A stretch of DNA of 64,000 nt from VYFG01 sp965248685 (GCA_965248685.1 CBDFKC010000004.1:1054001-1118000), one strand, 5' to 3'. Shown: positions 25,129 through 34,667, counted from the stretch's first letter. The notes: generated from the sequence alone by a model not told the origin. Numbers and translations are program-made.

Positions 25129-26382
25129 TTACTGTACGGTGTGATTGAGTGCGATATCGAAAACATCGAAGTTGCGCAGGTTTGAACGACCCTCTAAACC
25201 AGTCACCGGTCGATTAAACATCAGGGGTACGATTTGTTCGCTGACCCCGCCATGGGATCGCAATGGAACCTCGAGGCCGGACAAATCATGTCGATCAGCG
25301 CTGGTACCGATTACGGTATGGATGGAAGATACCAGGATGATATCTCCCATTCGATCGTTGGCAAGTTGAAAGGTACTACAGCCATCTTCATTGCTGTATA
25401 CCGATTCCATGCCATCCACCGCCGCAAGTGTTGAGATGAGGCCGGATCTGTCCACATCGGGATCGAGGTAAACCGTAGCATAGGAACCGAGGGCACCATG
25501 ATGAACAACATAGGGATCGGTAATCGGTAGAATAACCCGGGCTTTTCCCTGGCCGAGCAACTGATCAATCAAATCCTGAAGATAAATAACATTGGGTTCC
25601 CCAACATCGTCGTGTTTGGCATTCATACCGTGGTCAGCGGTCATGCCAATGGTCGCTCCGAGAGCATCGAGCTGAGCCCAGTACTTGTCCATCATGGCGT
25701 AGAAAGCATTGGCTCCTTCACTGCCCGGAGCAAATTTATGTTGAATATAGTCGGTAGTTGACAAATACATAATATCCGGCCGCACCGTTTCCATGAGTTT
25801 GACTCCGGCGGCGAAGATGAATTCGGATAGCTCTGCGCTGTATACCGATGGCACTGGCATTCCGACCAAATCCAGAACGTTGTCGATACCGTTCTCCTGG
25901 ATTGAGACCTGATCGGATTTTTCCGAGGAAAAACAAATTGCGCCGCCTTCCCCGATATCCAGTTCATTCCCCAGTAAACGGCGTAACTTATCTTTTGCGG
26001 TAACCACTGCAATTTTCGCGCCGGCATCCTGAAACGCCTTGAACAGGGTAGGGGTGCGTAGCAGATGAGGCTCATTCATCATGACTTCCTTATCATTTTC
26101 TCTGTCATAATAAAAATTACCACAGATGCCATGAACTTCAGGAGGAACCCCGGTAACGATTGATAAATTATTCGGATTGGTGAAACTCGGTACCACGCAA
26201 TTCGCGCGTAAATCGGCGCCGGACGACTCTACCAGTTGCCGGGTCCAGGGCATTGCGCCGGCGGCAATCGCCTGCTCGATGTAGTCAGGTTCCGATCCGT
26301 CAATACATACCACCACTACAGGTGCTGTGGGCCAATTGTAATTTCGATCATTTACGCTGATCTGGCGATTACTTGAAGACAT
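25129..26382 (-). CDS. phnA: Phosphonoacetate hydrolase
   Basis: 417 residues of the alkaline-phosphatase superfamily. The nucleophile is Thr68 in PSFTNPNNLSI, the same number as in the Sinorhizobium enzyme as I recall it; a metal-binding Asp lies in VCIDGSEPDY (D28) and further ligands in MTADHGMN and the C-terminal RSHGG. The enzyme hydrolyses phosphonoacetate to acetate and phosphate in the cytosol, the last step of the PhnW-PhnY-PhnA route. It is the first gene of the minus-strand operon; a LysR-type inverted repeat lies 99-119 bp upstream. Confidence 0.93.
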   Translation of the reverse strand: MSSSNRQISVNDRNYNWPTAPVVVVCIDGSEPDYIEQAIAAGAMPWTRQLVESSGADLRANCVVPSFTNPNNLSIVTGVPPEVHGICGNFYYDRENDKEVMMNEPHLLRTPTLFKAFQDAGAKIAVVTAKDKLRRLLGNELDIGEGGAICFSSEKSDQVSIQENGIDNVLDLVGMPVPSVYSAELSEFIFAAGVKLMETVRPDIMYLSTTDYIQHKFAPGSEGANAFYAMMDKYWAQLDALGATIGMTADHGMNAKHDDVGEPNVIYLQDLIDQLLGQGKARVILPITDPYVVHHGALGSYATVYLDPDVDRSGLISTLAAVDGMESVYSNEDGCSTFQLANDRMGDIILVSSIHTVIGTSADRHDLSGLEVPLRSHGGVSEQIVPLMFNRPVTGLEGRSNLRNFDVFDIALNHTVQ

Positions 26383-26480
26383 TGCTGTTTAATTTAAATG
26401 GTTGGCAACCGTTGCTAACAAAGCGGCGCATTATATGGATTCCGATGGTAGCGGTAAAATCGATATCACGGATAGTTTGT

Positions 26481-26501
26481 ATCAATTATATCTATATTGA
26501 T
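26481..26501. promoter_or_regulatory. LysR-type inverted repeat upstream of phnA
   Basis: ATCAA-N11-TTGAT (26481-26485 and 26497-26501), beginning with the 12-mer ATCAATTATATC. It overlaps the last codons of the LysR gene and is about 100 bp upstream of the phnA start. The same 12-mer starts the motif at 27412. A shared motif at both targets of a LysR regulator is good evidence for an operator. Confidence 0.65.
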
Positions 26502-27397
26502 TCCTTCGGCTGGCTGATGTTTTGACTAAAGGTGTCTGAAACCAGGTTGAGAAAGGCATCTATTGGTTGCTCTTTTTTCCGAGTATCGAGACAGACGATG
26601 GATTCAAATTGAACCAGGTTGACATCTTTAACCTTGAGCGCACGAAAGCGCAGATCCGTGCCAAATTCGTTTTCAGAAACAATGCCAATTCCCAGTCCCG
26701 CTGCGACCGCCTCCCGAACCCCTTCGCGGCTACTTATCTGCATAACGTTTTTTAGCGTGAGTCCAGTGGAATCAACCGCCTGCTCGAAAACCGAGCGGGT
26801 GTTGGATCCTTTCTCCCGGAGGATGACCCGCTCGCTGACAATTTCCTCCATGGTTACGGCCCGGCGATCAGCCCAGCTATGTTCTCGATTAACAAATGCC
26901 ACCAGGTCAACTGGCTGTAATTCGGTAACCAGCAATTTGGGTCCTGCTGCAGGAATTTGGGCAAGGATAGCGATATCACAGCGTTGAGAATGTAGCCATC
27001 GAATCAATTGACTTGAGTTGCCATACCGGATTGAAATTTGAACACCCGGGTAGCGACGTTGATAGGCAGCCAGCAATGGTGTAACAATATAAGGAGAATC
27101 GGCACCGGCGGTAATCTGTCCCGTGCTCAGGCCTCTGGCGGCGAGGAAAAGTTGCTCGGCCTGTAATTCGTAGCTGAATAGCTTGCAGGTAATTTCGTAA
27201 GTGCTTTTGCCGAGATCGGTCAAATTTACTTTACGTCCATAGCGGGTAAATAATTTGACTTTATAGCGCTCTTCCAACTCACGGACCTGCCCGGAAAGTG
27301 TTGGTTGGGTGACGTGCAAGGCCAGGGCTGCCTTGGTGAAGCTGCCATGGGTTGCGACTGCATGAAATGCCCGCAAGTGTGTGTGTGAGATTGACAT
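26492..27397 (-). CDS. LysR-family regulator of the aminoethylphosphonate genes
   Basis: 301 residues. The N-terminal winged HTH is typical (LRAFHAVATHGSFTKAALAL, TQPTLSGQVRELE) and is followed by a two-lobed effector domain (GQITAGADSPYIVTPLLAAY, GLGIGIVSENEFG). It lies between phnA, downstream on the same strand, and the divergent phnW. Similar ATCAA-N10/11-TTGAT repeats on both sides suggest that it controls both transcripts and itself. The inducer is probably 2-aminoethylphosphonate or a product, by analogy with other AEP clusters. Confidence 0.92.
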   Translation of the reverse strand: MSISHTHLRAFHAVATHGSFTKAALALHVTQPTLSGQVRELEERYKVKLFTRYGRKVNLTDLGKSTYEITCKLFSYELQAEQLFLAARGLSTGQITAGADSPYIVTPLLAAYQRRYPGVQISIRYGNSSQLIRWLHSQRCDIAILAQIPAAGPKLLVTELQPVDLVAFVNREHSWADRRAVTMEEIVSERVILREKGSNTRSVFEQAVDSTGLTLKNVMQISSREGVREAVAAGLGIGIVSENEFGTDLRFRALKVKDVNLVQFESIVCLDTRKKEQPIDAFLNLVSDTFSQNISQPKESI

Positions 27398-27411
27398 AGC
27401 CTATTCGACAC

Positions 27412-27431
27412 ATCAATTATATCGATTTGAT
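27412..27431. promoter_or_regulatory. LysR-type inverted repeat between LysR gene and phnW
   Basis: ATCAA-N10-TTGAT (27412-27416, 27427-27431) in the 138-bp divergent gap, 15 bp before the LysR start and 105 bp before phnW. Its first 12 bases equal those of the motif at 26481. It is positioned for autorepression of the regulator and activation of phnW. Confidence 0.65.
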
Positions 27432-27535
27432 AAATACTATTTGAAGGCGGTATAAATAGCAATCTCACAATTACTGTGCCCCGATAATATTGGTGCACCG
27501 GCTTTTGTTATTATTTCAGTCTTAATTAGAACTCC

Positions 27536-28675
27536 ATGAACTCTCCCCAATCCGCTTGCTCTGAAACCGGTGATCCACTGCTGCTAACCCCTGGACCGTT
27601 AACAACCTCTGCCAGCGTCAAGCAAGCCATGCTGCATGACTTCGGCTCCAGAGATAACTATTTTATCGATATCAATGCAGGCATTCTTGAGCGCCTGGTG
27701 GCAATTGTCGATGGTCAGGACAGCCACGTTGCGGTACCGTTGCAGGGTAGCGGTACCTTTGTTGTTGAGGCGATGATAGGTTGCTTCGTACCGGCCGATG
27801 GAAAGCTGGTTATTTGTATTAACGGGGCCTATGGCAAACGCATTGCCAAAATCTGTGATTACTATCAACGTTCTTATATGGTTCAAGAAAGTCCGGAAGA
27901 TCAGCCGGTTGATGTGGCCCTTTTGGAGCAGACCCTGGCCGCTGACTCGACCATTACCCATGTTGCTGTGGTACATACCGAAACCACCTCCGGGATTCTG
28001 AACCCAATTGAAGATATTGCAGCAGTGGTGGAAAAGCATGAACGCGGTCTGTTGCTTGATGCCATGAGTGGATTTGGCGCGATTTCCATCGATGCTCGTC
28101 AAATTCGATTCGATGCGGTCTGCGCCTCCAGCAATAAGTGTCTTGAAGGTGCACCGGGAATGGGATTTTGTATTGCCCGGGAACAAGCGATTAGCGAAAC
28201 TAGTGGCAACTCGCCTTCCTTAAGTCTTGATCTATACGACCAGTGGCGGGCAATGCAAAAAAATCGGCAATGGCGATTTACCCCACCAACCCACGTACTG
28301 CTGGCGTTTAATCAGGCTCTCAACGAATTTGATCAGGAGGGCGGTGTAGCAGGCCGGGGTCAGCGTTATAGAGACAATTGCCGGGTTCTGGTCGAGGGGA
28401 TGCGGGAACTGGGGTTTCGCACACTACTACCGGACAATTTGCAGGCACCAAATATCGTCACTTTTCATATGCCCATGGATGTGCGCTTTGAATTTGACAC
28501 GTTTTACGACCAGCTGCGGCAACAGGGATATGTCATTTACCCGGGAAAGCTAACCGTGGCGGAAAGTTTTCGCATGGGCTGTATTGGTCGACTTGATCAA
28601 GATGATATGCGGGGGGCGTTGGCGGCGGTTCGGTATGTTCTGGATCAATTTGGAATCGATGGAACGATTGCCTGA
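27536..28675 (+). CDS. phnW: 2-aminoethylphosphonate--pyruvate transaminase
   Basis: 379 residues, PLP enzyme of the class V type. LLLTPGPLTTSASVK at residues 15-29 is the characteristic N-terminus, DAMSGFGA carries the Asp that binds the PLP ring and Lys201 in ASSNKCLEG forms the Schiff base. The enzyme converts 2-aminoethylphosphonate and pyruvate to phosphonoacetaldehyde and alanine. The downstream enzymes PhnY and PhnA are encoded on the opposite strand. No phosphonoacetaldehyde hydrolase (phnX) is present, so the phosphonoacetate branch is used. Confidence 0.94.
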   Translation: MNSPQSACSETGDPLLLTPGPLTTSASVKQAMLHDFGSRDNYFIDINAGILERLVAIVDGQDSHVAVPLQGSGTFVVEAMIGCFVPADGKLVICINGAYGKRIAKICDYYQRSYMVQESPEDQPVDVALLEQTLAADSTITHVAVVHTETTSGILNPIEDIAAVVEKHERGLLLDAMSGFGAISIDARQIRFDAVCASSNKCLEGAPGMGFCIAREQAISETSGNSPSLSLDLYDQWRAMQKNRQWRFTPPTHVLLAFNQALNEFDQEGGVAGRGQRYRDNCRVLVEGMRELGFRTLLPDNLQAPNIVTFHMPMDVRFEFDTFYDQLRQQGYVIYPGKLTVAESFRMGCIGRLDQDDMRGALAAVRYVLDQFGIDGTIA

Positions 28676-28707
28676 TATCCACGGCGCTTCAACTTAATCG
28701 TTTCACG

Positions 28708-30351
28708 ATGTTTGCCGAAAACTCCGCCATGCCTCTGATCATCAATATGATGGGCAGTATATGCTTGTTGTTATGGGGCAGTTTTACGGTTCGCGCGGCG
28801 GTGGAGCGGTGTTTTGCCTCGGCCCTCAATCAACTGGTTTCCCGGGCATCAGGGGCTCCTTTCAAGGCGGTCGCTGGCGGAATCGTTGCCGCTTTGTTAA
28901 TGCAGAGTGCAACCGCAACGATTCTACTCGCGACCGGATTATTGTCCTCCGGAACCCTCTCGCTGGCGGCGACTATGGGGGTGATTCTCGGCGCTGATCT
29001 GGGTTCTGCCATCGCCACCAGGGTATTGTCGGTGGATTTGTCGCTGTTGCCTCCGGTACTGCTGGTGGTTGGACTGTGTTTTCACCTGTTCGCGTCAACC
29101 TGGCGCGGCAAGTATGTTGGCAGAATACTGATCGGGTTAGGCTTGATGCTGCTGGCTATCGTTTGGATGAAACAAACCATTACGCCATTGTCTGCTTCTC
29201 CATTGCCGGATGACTGGATGTCGGTGCTGCAATCAGTACCTTGGTTTGCATTGGCGGTTGTCGCTGTAGTCACCTGGTTAGCCCATTCCAGTGTGGCGGT
29301 AGTCTTAGTCATTGCAGCGTTGGCGCAATCAGGTTTGGTCCCGCCATCCCTTTATATCCCGATGTTACTTGGAGCGAATCTGGGCGCTGGATTAATTGCG
29401 TTGCCATTGGTAGGTAGACGTAACCCAGACGCCCGGAGCGTGGTGATGTGTAACCTGGGTATACGGGCTCTACTTGCTTTAGCAGGGTTGATCGCGGTGC
29501 CCTGGCTTATTGATTTGTTACCCCATTTAGGGGCGTCACCGGGTACCCGGGTGATTATGCTGCATATCGGTTTTAATACTTTACTGGTCATCCTGTTTGT
29601 GCCTTTTGCCGGCGCCCTGGCCGGCCGTATAAAAAACTGGTTACAGAGTCGGGAAACCGCGCATTCTCCCACAGCGATGACAGTGGCGGGCGCAGGCCTG
29701 GATCCAACATTGATTTCCCATCCAACCCAGGCTCTGGCTTGCGCCCGACGGGAAGCATTTCGGTTGGGTGATTTGACGGAAGGGATTTTTGCCCGGGCCC
29801 TGGGCATGTTCGAGGCCACCGATCAATCCCAGATTCATCAGATCATTGAATCTGACAGGGAAATAAATATCCGCAATAAATCGATTCATCAGTACTTATC
29901 AGAAGTAAGGCGACATGTTACTGATGCTGAGCAGGAATTGAAACTGGACCAAATACTACATTTCGCGTCGACCATGGAAAACATCGGCGATGCGGTATCA
30001 CACGATTTGTCTCGACTGGCCACCAAGCGTCTCGATCGCGGGGTTATGTTCTCCGCTGCGGGTCAGGACGAAATCAACCTGATACATCAGCAGGTACTGG
30101 CGCTGCTGCGATTGGAGATTAATCAGTTTGCAGTGGGTAATACTGATAATTTAAAAAAATCTCAAAAGCTAGTAGCGGAAATTCGTGACCTGTGTAACCA
30201 AAGTGTATCCCACCATCGACGTCGACTGAGTGACCATAAAGCGAGTAGCGTGGGTAGCAGTTCCATTCACCAGGATACCGTTCGCGACCTGCTGCAAATT
30301 GCCTTACAACTGGAATATGAATTCACCGGCGCGGTGCACCTGAAGAATTAA
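28708..30351 (+). CDS. Na+/phosphate cotransporter family protein with C-terminal PhoU-like domain
   Basis: 547 residues. The N-terminal ~320 residues hold about nine membrane segments with the two inverted QSS-type motifs of this family, here MQSATATILL and LAHSSVAVVL. The C-terminal ~200 are a cytosolic PhoU-like helical domain (FASTMENIGDAVSHDL is typical). Start at 28708 or ATG 28732. The gene is 32 bp behind phnW and probably co-transcribed. PhnA releases phosphate, so the transporter may export surplus Pi or import Pi; direction is inference. Confidence 0.88.
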   Translation: MFAENSAMPLIINMMGSICLLLWGSFTVRAAVERCFASALNQLVSRASGAPFKAVAGGIVAALLMQSATATILLATGLLSSGTLSLAATMGVILGADLGSAIATRVLSVDLSLLPPVLLVVGLCFHLFASTWRGKYVGRILIGLGLMLLAIVWMKQTITPLSASPLPDDWMSVLQSVPWFALAVVAVVTWLAHSSVAVVLVIAALAQSGLVPPSLYIPMLLGANLGAGLIALPLVGRRNPDARSVVMCNLGIRALLALAGLIAVPWLIDLLPHLGASPGTRVIMLHIGFNTLLVILFVPFAGALAGRIKNWLQSRETAHSPTAMTVAGAGLDPTLISHPTQALACARREAFRLGDLTEGIFARALGMFEATDQSQIHQIIESDREINIRNKSIHQYLSEVRRHVTDAEQELKLDQILHFASTMENIGDAVSHDLSRLATKRLDRGVMFSAAGQDEINLIHQQVLALLRLEINQFAVGNTDNLKKSQKLVAEIRDLCNQSVSHHRRRLSDHKASSVGSSSIHQDTVRDLLQIALQLEYEFTGAVHLKN

Positions 30352-30470
30352 GGCCCGTCTCGCAAGCCATTGTCGTTGGTATGCCAGAAAGACGGTTAAA
30401 TTTCGCTTTTGGTTACCCAGGTGATTGCACTAAAATCCGCCAACCATTTAAATTCATCTGGAACAATCTA

Positions 30471-32930
30471 ATGAGTATTCAACTTCCTGGCAAAGCAAGT
30501 GCGGTTATTATCGGCGGCGGCGTTATCGGATCCAGCGTCGCCTACCACCTCGCCAAACAGGGTTGGACCGACGTGGTACAGCTCGAACGCAAGCAGTTTA
30601 GCTGTGGCACGACCTGGCATGCCGCTGGTCTGGTGGGGATCATGCGAGCCAACGAGAATCACGCCAAGGTGGCCGAATATTCGATGTCGATCCTGCGAGA
30701 GTTGGAAGCGGAAACTGGCCAGTCCACCGGGTTTCGTCAGGTCGGTTCAATTACCATCGCCCACAGCCAGGCACGATTCGATGAATTAAAGCGGGTCGCA
30801 TCGATGAACAATGCTTTCGGCATTACCCAGGTTGATATGTTGACGCCGTCGGAAATAAAAAACTTGTATCCACTGCTCGAAACCAGTGATCTGCTGGGCG
30901 GGAGCTGGGTACCCAACGACGGTTTCGCTAGCCCAATCGACGTTACCATGGCATTTGTCAAAGGTGCTCGTCAGCGCGGTGCCCAGTGTATCGAAGGCGT
31001 CAGCGCCACGGATGTGTTGGTTAAAGGTGGGCGGGTTGTTGGCGTCACTACCGACTTTGGCGATATCGAGACCGACTACGTGGTCAATTGCGCTGGTATG
31101 TGGGCGCGCGCGCTGGGTCAGAAATCCGGTGTCAATATTCCATTACATGCCTGCGAACATTATTACGCGGTCACCGAGAAACTGGACGATCTTCCCCTTG
31201 ATTTGCCGGTTATGCGGGATCACGATAAATGTGCTTACTATAAGCAGGATGCTGGCAGCCTGCTGGTTGGTGCATTCGAAAAAAACGCAGTAGCCTGGGG
31301 GCAGCAGGGAATTTCCGCGGATTTCAGCTTCGATGAACTCGAAGGGCATATGGAGCAGCAGTTAATGCCGGTATTGGAAGATGCGATGGCGCGGGTTCCG
31401 CGGTTGCAGGAAACTGGTTGGCGCAAATTTTTCTGTGGCCCTGAAAGTTTTACCCCGGACGATCAATTTCATATTGGTGAAGCACCGGAAGTCAAAAACT
31501 ATTTCGTGGCCGCAGGTCTTAACTCCATTGGCATTCAAAGTTCCGGCGGAATAGGTAAAGTGATGTCTGAATGGATAGTCAATGGTTATCCGCCCCTGGA
31601 TCTATGGGGTAACGATATTCGCCGGATGTATCCGTTTCAAGGGACCCGGAGCTATCTGGAAACCCGGGTCACGGAAACCCTCGGTCTGTTGTATGACAAT
31701 CACTATCCCTATCGGCAGATGGAAACTGCGCGAAATATTCGGCATTCCCCCATCCATGAGCGGCTGGTTTCTCATAATGCCTGTTTTGGCGAATCCGCTG
31801 GCTGGGAACGGCCAAACTGGTTTGCGCCAGCAGGAGTCAAGCCGGAATACCAATACAGTTTCGGAAAACAAAACTGGTTTGACTACTCGGCCGCGGAACA
31901 TCGCGCGGCTCGGGAAGGCGTGGTTTTATTTGACCAGAGTAGCTTTTCCAAGTATTTGGTCCAGGGGCGTGACAGTTGTAAGGTGTTGCAGAAAATTTGT
32001 AGTGCGAATATTGATCTTGCACCCGGCAAGATGATTTATACCCACTGGTTAAACCAGCGAGGTGGTATTGAGGCGGATCTGACCGTTACTCGGATCGAGG
32101 AAAATGAATACTTTATTGTCAGTGGTGGTGCGGTAACTGGAAAAGATTTGGAATGGCTACGACGCCATATCCCGGATGATGCGCATTGTATTGTTACTGA
32201 CGTTACCAATGCCTGGGCAATTTTTGGTGTGATGGGTCCGAACAGCCGGGATTTATTAAGCGATGCTATTCAATCCGACTTTTCTACCGCTAATTTTCCA
32301 TTTGGTGCGGTTGCGGATATTGAGGTCGGCAGCGCGGTTGGCCGGGCGGCCCGGGTCTCCTATGTTGGTGAACTCGGATGGGAAATTTATCTGCCGGTGG
32401 ACCAGGCCCGCCACGGTTTCGATTGGTTGGTTAGTGTCGGCGAATCCCATGGACTCAAAATGGCAGGTATGCACGCGCTCGACTCGGGACGTATCGAAAA
32501 GAAATTTGTCCACCTGGGTCATGATATTGGAGATGAAGATACTCCCCTTGAATGTGGTCTCGGTTTCGTCTGCGACATGAACAAATCATCTCCCTTTATC
32601 GGTCATGACGCGATTGCCAGGCAAAAGGACAGCGGTTCGTGGAAGGGCAAACGCCTGGTCCAGTTTTTATTACAAGATCCAGAAATAGTTCTATACCATC
32701 ACGAGCCGATCGTTCGTAATGGTAAGATGGTCGGGCATCTGACTTCGGGAAATTATGGACACACCTTGGGAGGCTCGGTTGGATTAGGTTATGTCTATGA
32801 ATCTGATGGCGTGGACAAGGACTACCTTGAATCATCAACTTTCGAAATTGAAGTCGGTGGGGTGCGGATTCCGGCCCAGGCGAGTTTGACGGCAATGTAT
32901 GATCCCAAGGCAGAACGCATGAGGGTATAA
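30471..32930 (+). CDS. Dimethylglycine/sarcosine dehydrogenase-like flavoprotein with GcvT domain
   Basis: 820 residues from ATG 30471; an earlier ATG at 30381 would add 30 residues without family resemblance. FAD-binding GGGVIGSSVAYHLAKQG is near the N-terminus, and TTWHAAGL carries the His to which FAD is covalently bound in dimethylglycine dehydrogenase. Residues ~385-440 are the FAO_M-type linker and ~450-820 a folate-binding GcvT region (YVGELGWEIYLP, GMHALDSGRIEKKF). Such enzymes oxidatively demethylate N-methylated amino acids and pass the C1 unit to tetrahydrofolate. Substrate could be dimethylglycine, sarcosine or N-methylglutamate. Confidence 0.88.
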   Translation: MSIQLPGKASAVIIGGGVIGSSVAYHLAKQGWTDVVQLERKQFSCGTTWHAAGLVGIMRANENHAKVAEYSMSILRELEAETGQSTGFRQVGSITIAHSQARFDELKRVASMNNAFGITQVDMLTPSEIKNLYPLLETSDLLGGSWVPNDGFASPIDVTMAFVKGARQRGAQCIEGVSATDVLVKGGRVVGVTTDFGDIETDYVVNCAGMWARALGQKSGVNIPLHACEHYYAVTEKLDDLPLDLPVMRDHDKCAYYKQDAGSLLVGAFEKNAVAWGQQGISADFSFDELEGHMEQQLMPVLEDAMARVPRLQETGWRKFFCGPESFTPDDQFHIGEAPEVKNYFVAAGLNSIGIQSSGGIGKVMSEWIVNGYPPLDLWGNDIRRMYPFQGTRSYLETRVTETLGLLYDNHYPYRQMETARNIRHSPIHERLVSHNACFGESAGWERPNWFAPAGVKPEYQYSFGKQNWFDYSAAEHRAAREGVVLFDQSSFSKYLVQGRDSCKVLQKICSANIDLAPGKMIYTHWLNQRGGIEADLTVTRIEENEYFIVSGGAVTGKDLEWLRRHIPDDAHCIVTDVTNAWAIFGVMGPNSRDLLSDAIQSDFSTANFPFGAVADIEVGSAVGRAARVSYVGELGWEIYLPVDQARHGFDWLVSVGESHGLKMAGMHALDSGRIEKKFVHLGHDIGDEDTPLECGLGFVCDMNKSSPFIGHDAIARQKDSGSWKGKRLVQFLLQDPEIVLYHHEPIVRNGKMVGHLTSGNYGHTLGGSVGLGYVYESDGVDKDYLESSTFEIEVGGVRIPAQASLTAMYDPKAERMRV

Positions 32931-32932
32931 AT

Positions 32933-33187
32933 ATGACAGAGCAAACACTGGAACAGAAACTCGAAGCGCTGCTCAAGCGCAAATCTGAACTTGAGGCGCG
33001 ATTAGGATCAACTCGCGCAGGTGAAAAGGCAAGTACCCGAAAATCTGATACAAAGTATCAGGTTAACAGCGGTCGGGCGGTACAGGCGCGGGCCAAGAAA
33101 GGTGAAAAAGCGATGCTGAAAATGGTTAGTCAGATGATTGTGCGTACCCGCAGCCAATTGAATCAGGCAAAATCAAAAAAGACATAG
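32933..33187 (+). CDS. Small basic coiled-coil protein
   Basis: 84 residues, rich in Lys, Arg, Glu and Gln, starting two bases behind the stop of the dehydrogenase, so almost certainly co-translated. An N-terminal heptad-like helix (LEQKLEALLKRKSELEARL, residues 6-24) predicts a coiled coil. The remainder is basic and may bind nucleic acid or an acidic partner. I do not recognise the family. Confidence 0.6.
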   Translation: MTEQTLEQKLEALLKRKSELEARLGSTRAGEKASTRKSDTKYQVNSGRAVQARAKKGEKAMLKMVSQMIVRTRSQLNQAKSKKT

Positions 33188-33215
33188 GGTTTAACTTTTT
33201 ACAGCTGATCCCGGG

Positions 33216-34667
33216 CTACATCAATTTTAATAACTTCTCCAATCCCGGTTGTATTTTATCGGTAGAGATAGAAGAAAAACCCAGCCGAAAAAATTGCTTT
33301 GGCCTGTTCGGGCCATGGAAAAATACCTCGCCTGGTTCGAATAAAACACCTTCCCTGGACGCCTTTTTAAACAAACTTGTAGAGTTAAGAGACTTCTCTC
33401 CCTTAATCCAAATTGCCGAGCCACCAAAAGTAGAACGTTGACTGTCTCCAGGGAAATTCTTCTCGATCAAATCCCCTAATAGCGACCAGCGCAGATGCAA
33501 TGTCTGGCTTAATTTTGTGATCAGGGCATCGTGATAGCCGCGCTTGAGAAACTGGGCAATAATAAATTGATTGTTGCTGGGCGGATGCCGCATCATCAGT
33601 CGGCGCAATGCGCGCGCCTGGGAGATAAATTCCCGGGGGCCGACCATATAACCCAAGCGGATTCCGGGTGCCAGGGTTTTGGACAAGCTGCCGACATAAA
33701 TTACCCGCCCATCCTGGTCCATGCTCTTTAAAGCCGGGGTGGGCTCTCCGACATAGTTAAACTCGGATTCATAGTCGTCTTCAATTACCAGCACATCATG
33801 CTTGCGCGCGCTTTCGAGCAATTCAAGACGACGCGACTTTGGCATGGTAACGGTAGTGGGGTAGTGGTGACTCGGTGTGGTATAGACACAATCACATGCC
33901 GCGAAATACTGATCTGGAATCAATCCCAGGTGATCCACCTCAAGGGCGATTGTTTTTTTGGTGAAAATTTTAAAGCTACTTTCGGCATCGACATATCCTG
34001 GAGTTTCGAAACCCATGGTCTTATCTGGATTGAGTAGCAACTGCGCTGCCAGATAGATTCCCTGCTGGGCACCTAAAGTTACCAGGATTTCCTCTGGTGC
34101 GGCCCATACTCCGCGCCGGGGCAATATTTTTTTATGAATTTGATCGAGTAGCTCAGGGTTGTCCTGGTCGATCTGGTCCTTGGCCCAATCGTGAATCGCG
34201 TTGATGGCGGCGGCGTCGCGGCAGCATTCGCGCCAGTCTGCGACGGGGAAAAGCTGTTGATCGTATTGGCCAAAAATAAAGGGATAGGGGTATTTGCTCC
34301 AATTCGCAAGCTTCTCGTTTTGTCGAAATGAAGCGGGATCAATCACCAGCTTGTTTTTCCATTCAATTTGCCCCGGTCCCGGCGTAACAGGTGCCTGGGG
34401 TTGGACTCGGCCTTTGAGAATTGCCTGGTTCACAAAAAACCCACTGCGTTCTCTGGATATTAGAAACCCCTCGTCAACCAAATGCTGGTATGCGTTGACC
34501 ACGGTATTGCGTGCCACCGACAGTTGTCTCGCCAGTTTACGGCTGGATGGCAGTGATGCCGAGGGATCCAGGTGTCCCTCAAGAATGGAGTTGACCAGCA
34601 TTTCCTGAATGCGGGACTGCAAAGTCCCGTCACTATGGTCAGGAAGCTGGAACAGGTATTCGGTCAA
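33216..34667 (-). CDS. MocR/GabR-type PLP-dependent GntR regulator
   Basis: 483 residues. An N-terminal GntR winged helix (~12-75; LPSSRKLARQLSVARNTV) is joined to a class I aminotransferase-like domain. The PLP lysine is visible in GSLSKTLAPGIRLGYM and a further PLP contact in VIEDDYESEF. MocR regulators usually sense an amine or PLP derivative and control a divergent gene. Here the divergent gene, 116 bp away, is the MetE-like methyltransferase. It is convergent with the dehydrogenase/coiled-coil pair. Confidence 0.92.
   Translation of the reverse strand: MTEYLFQLPDHSDGTLQSRIQEMLVNSILEGHLDPSASLPSSRKLARQLSVARNTVVNAYQHLVDEGFLISRERSGFFVNQAILKGRVQPQAPVTPGPGQIEWKNKLVIDPASFRQNEKLANWSKYPYPFIFGQYDQQLFPVADWRECCRDAAAINAIHDWAKDQIDQDNPELLDQIHKKILPRRGVWAAPEEILVTLGAQQGIYLAAQLLLNPDKTMGFETPGYVDAESSFKIFTKKTIALEVDHLGLIPDQYFAACDCVYTTPSHHYPTTVTMPKSRRLELLESARKHDVLVIEDDYESEFNYVGEPTPALKSMDQDGRVIYVGSLSKTLAPGIRLGYMVGPREFISQARALRRLMMRHPPSNNQFIIAQFLKRGYHDALITKLSQTLHLRWSLLGDLIEKNFPGDSQRSTFGGSAIWIKGEKSLNSTSLFKKASREGVLFEPGEVFFHGPNRPKQFFRLGFSSISTDKIQPGLEKLLKLM

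Noticed and set aside
30381..30470. 30-codon N-terminal extension of the dehydrogenase
   Set aside because: It does not fit the family N-terminus, whereas ATG 30471 places the FAD motif at the usual distance.
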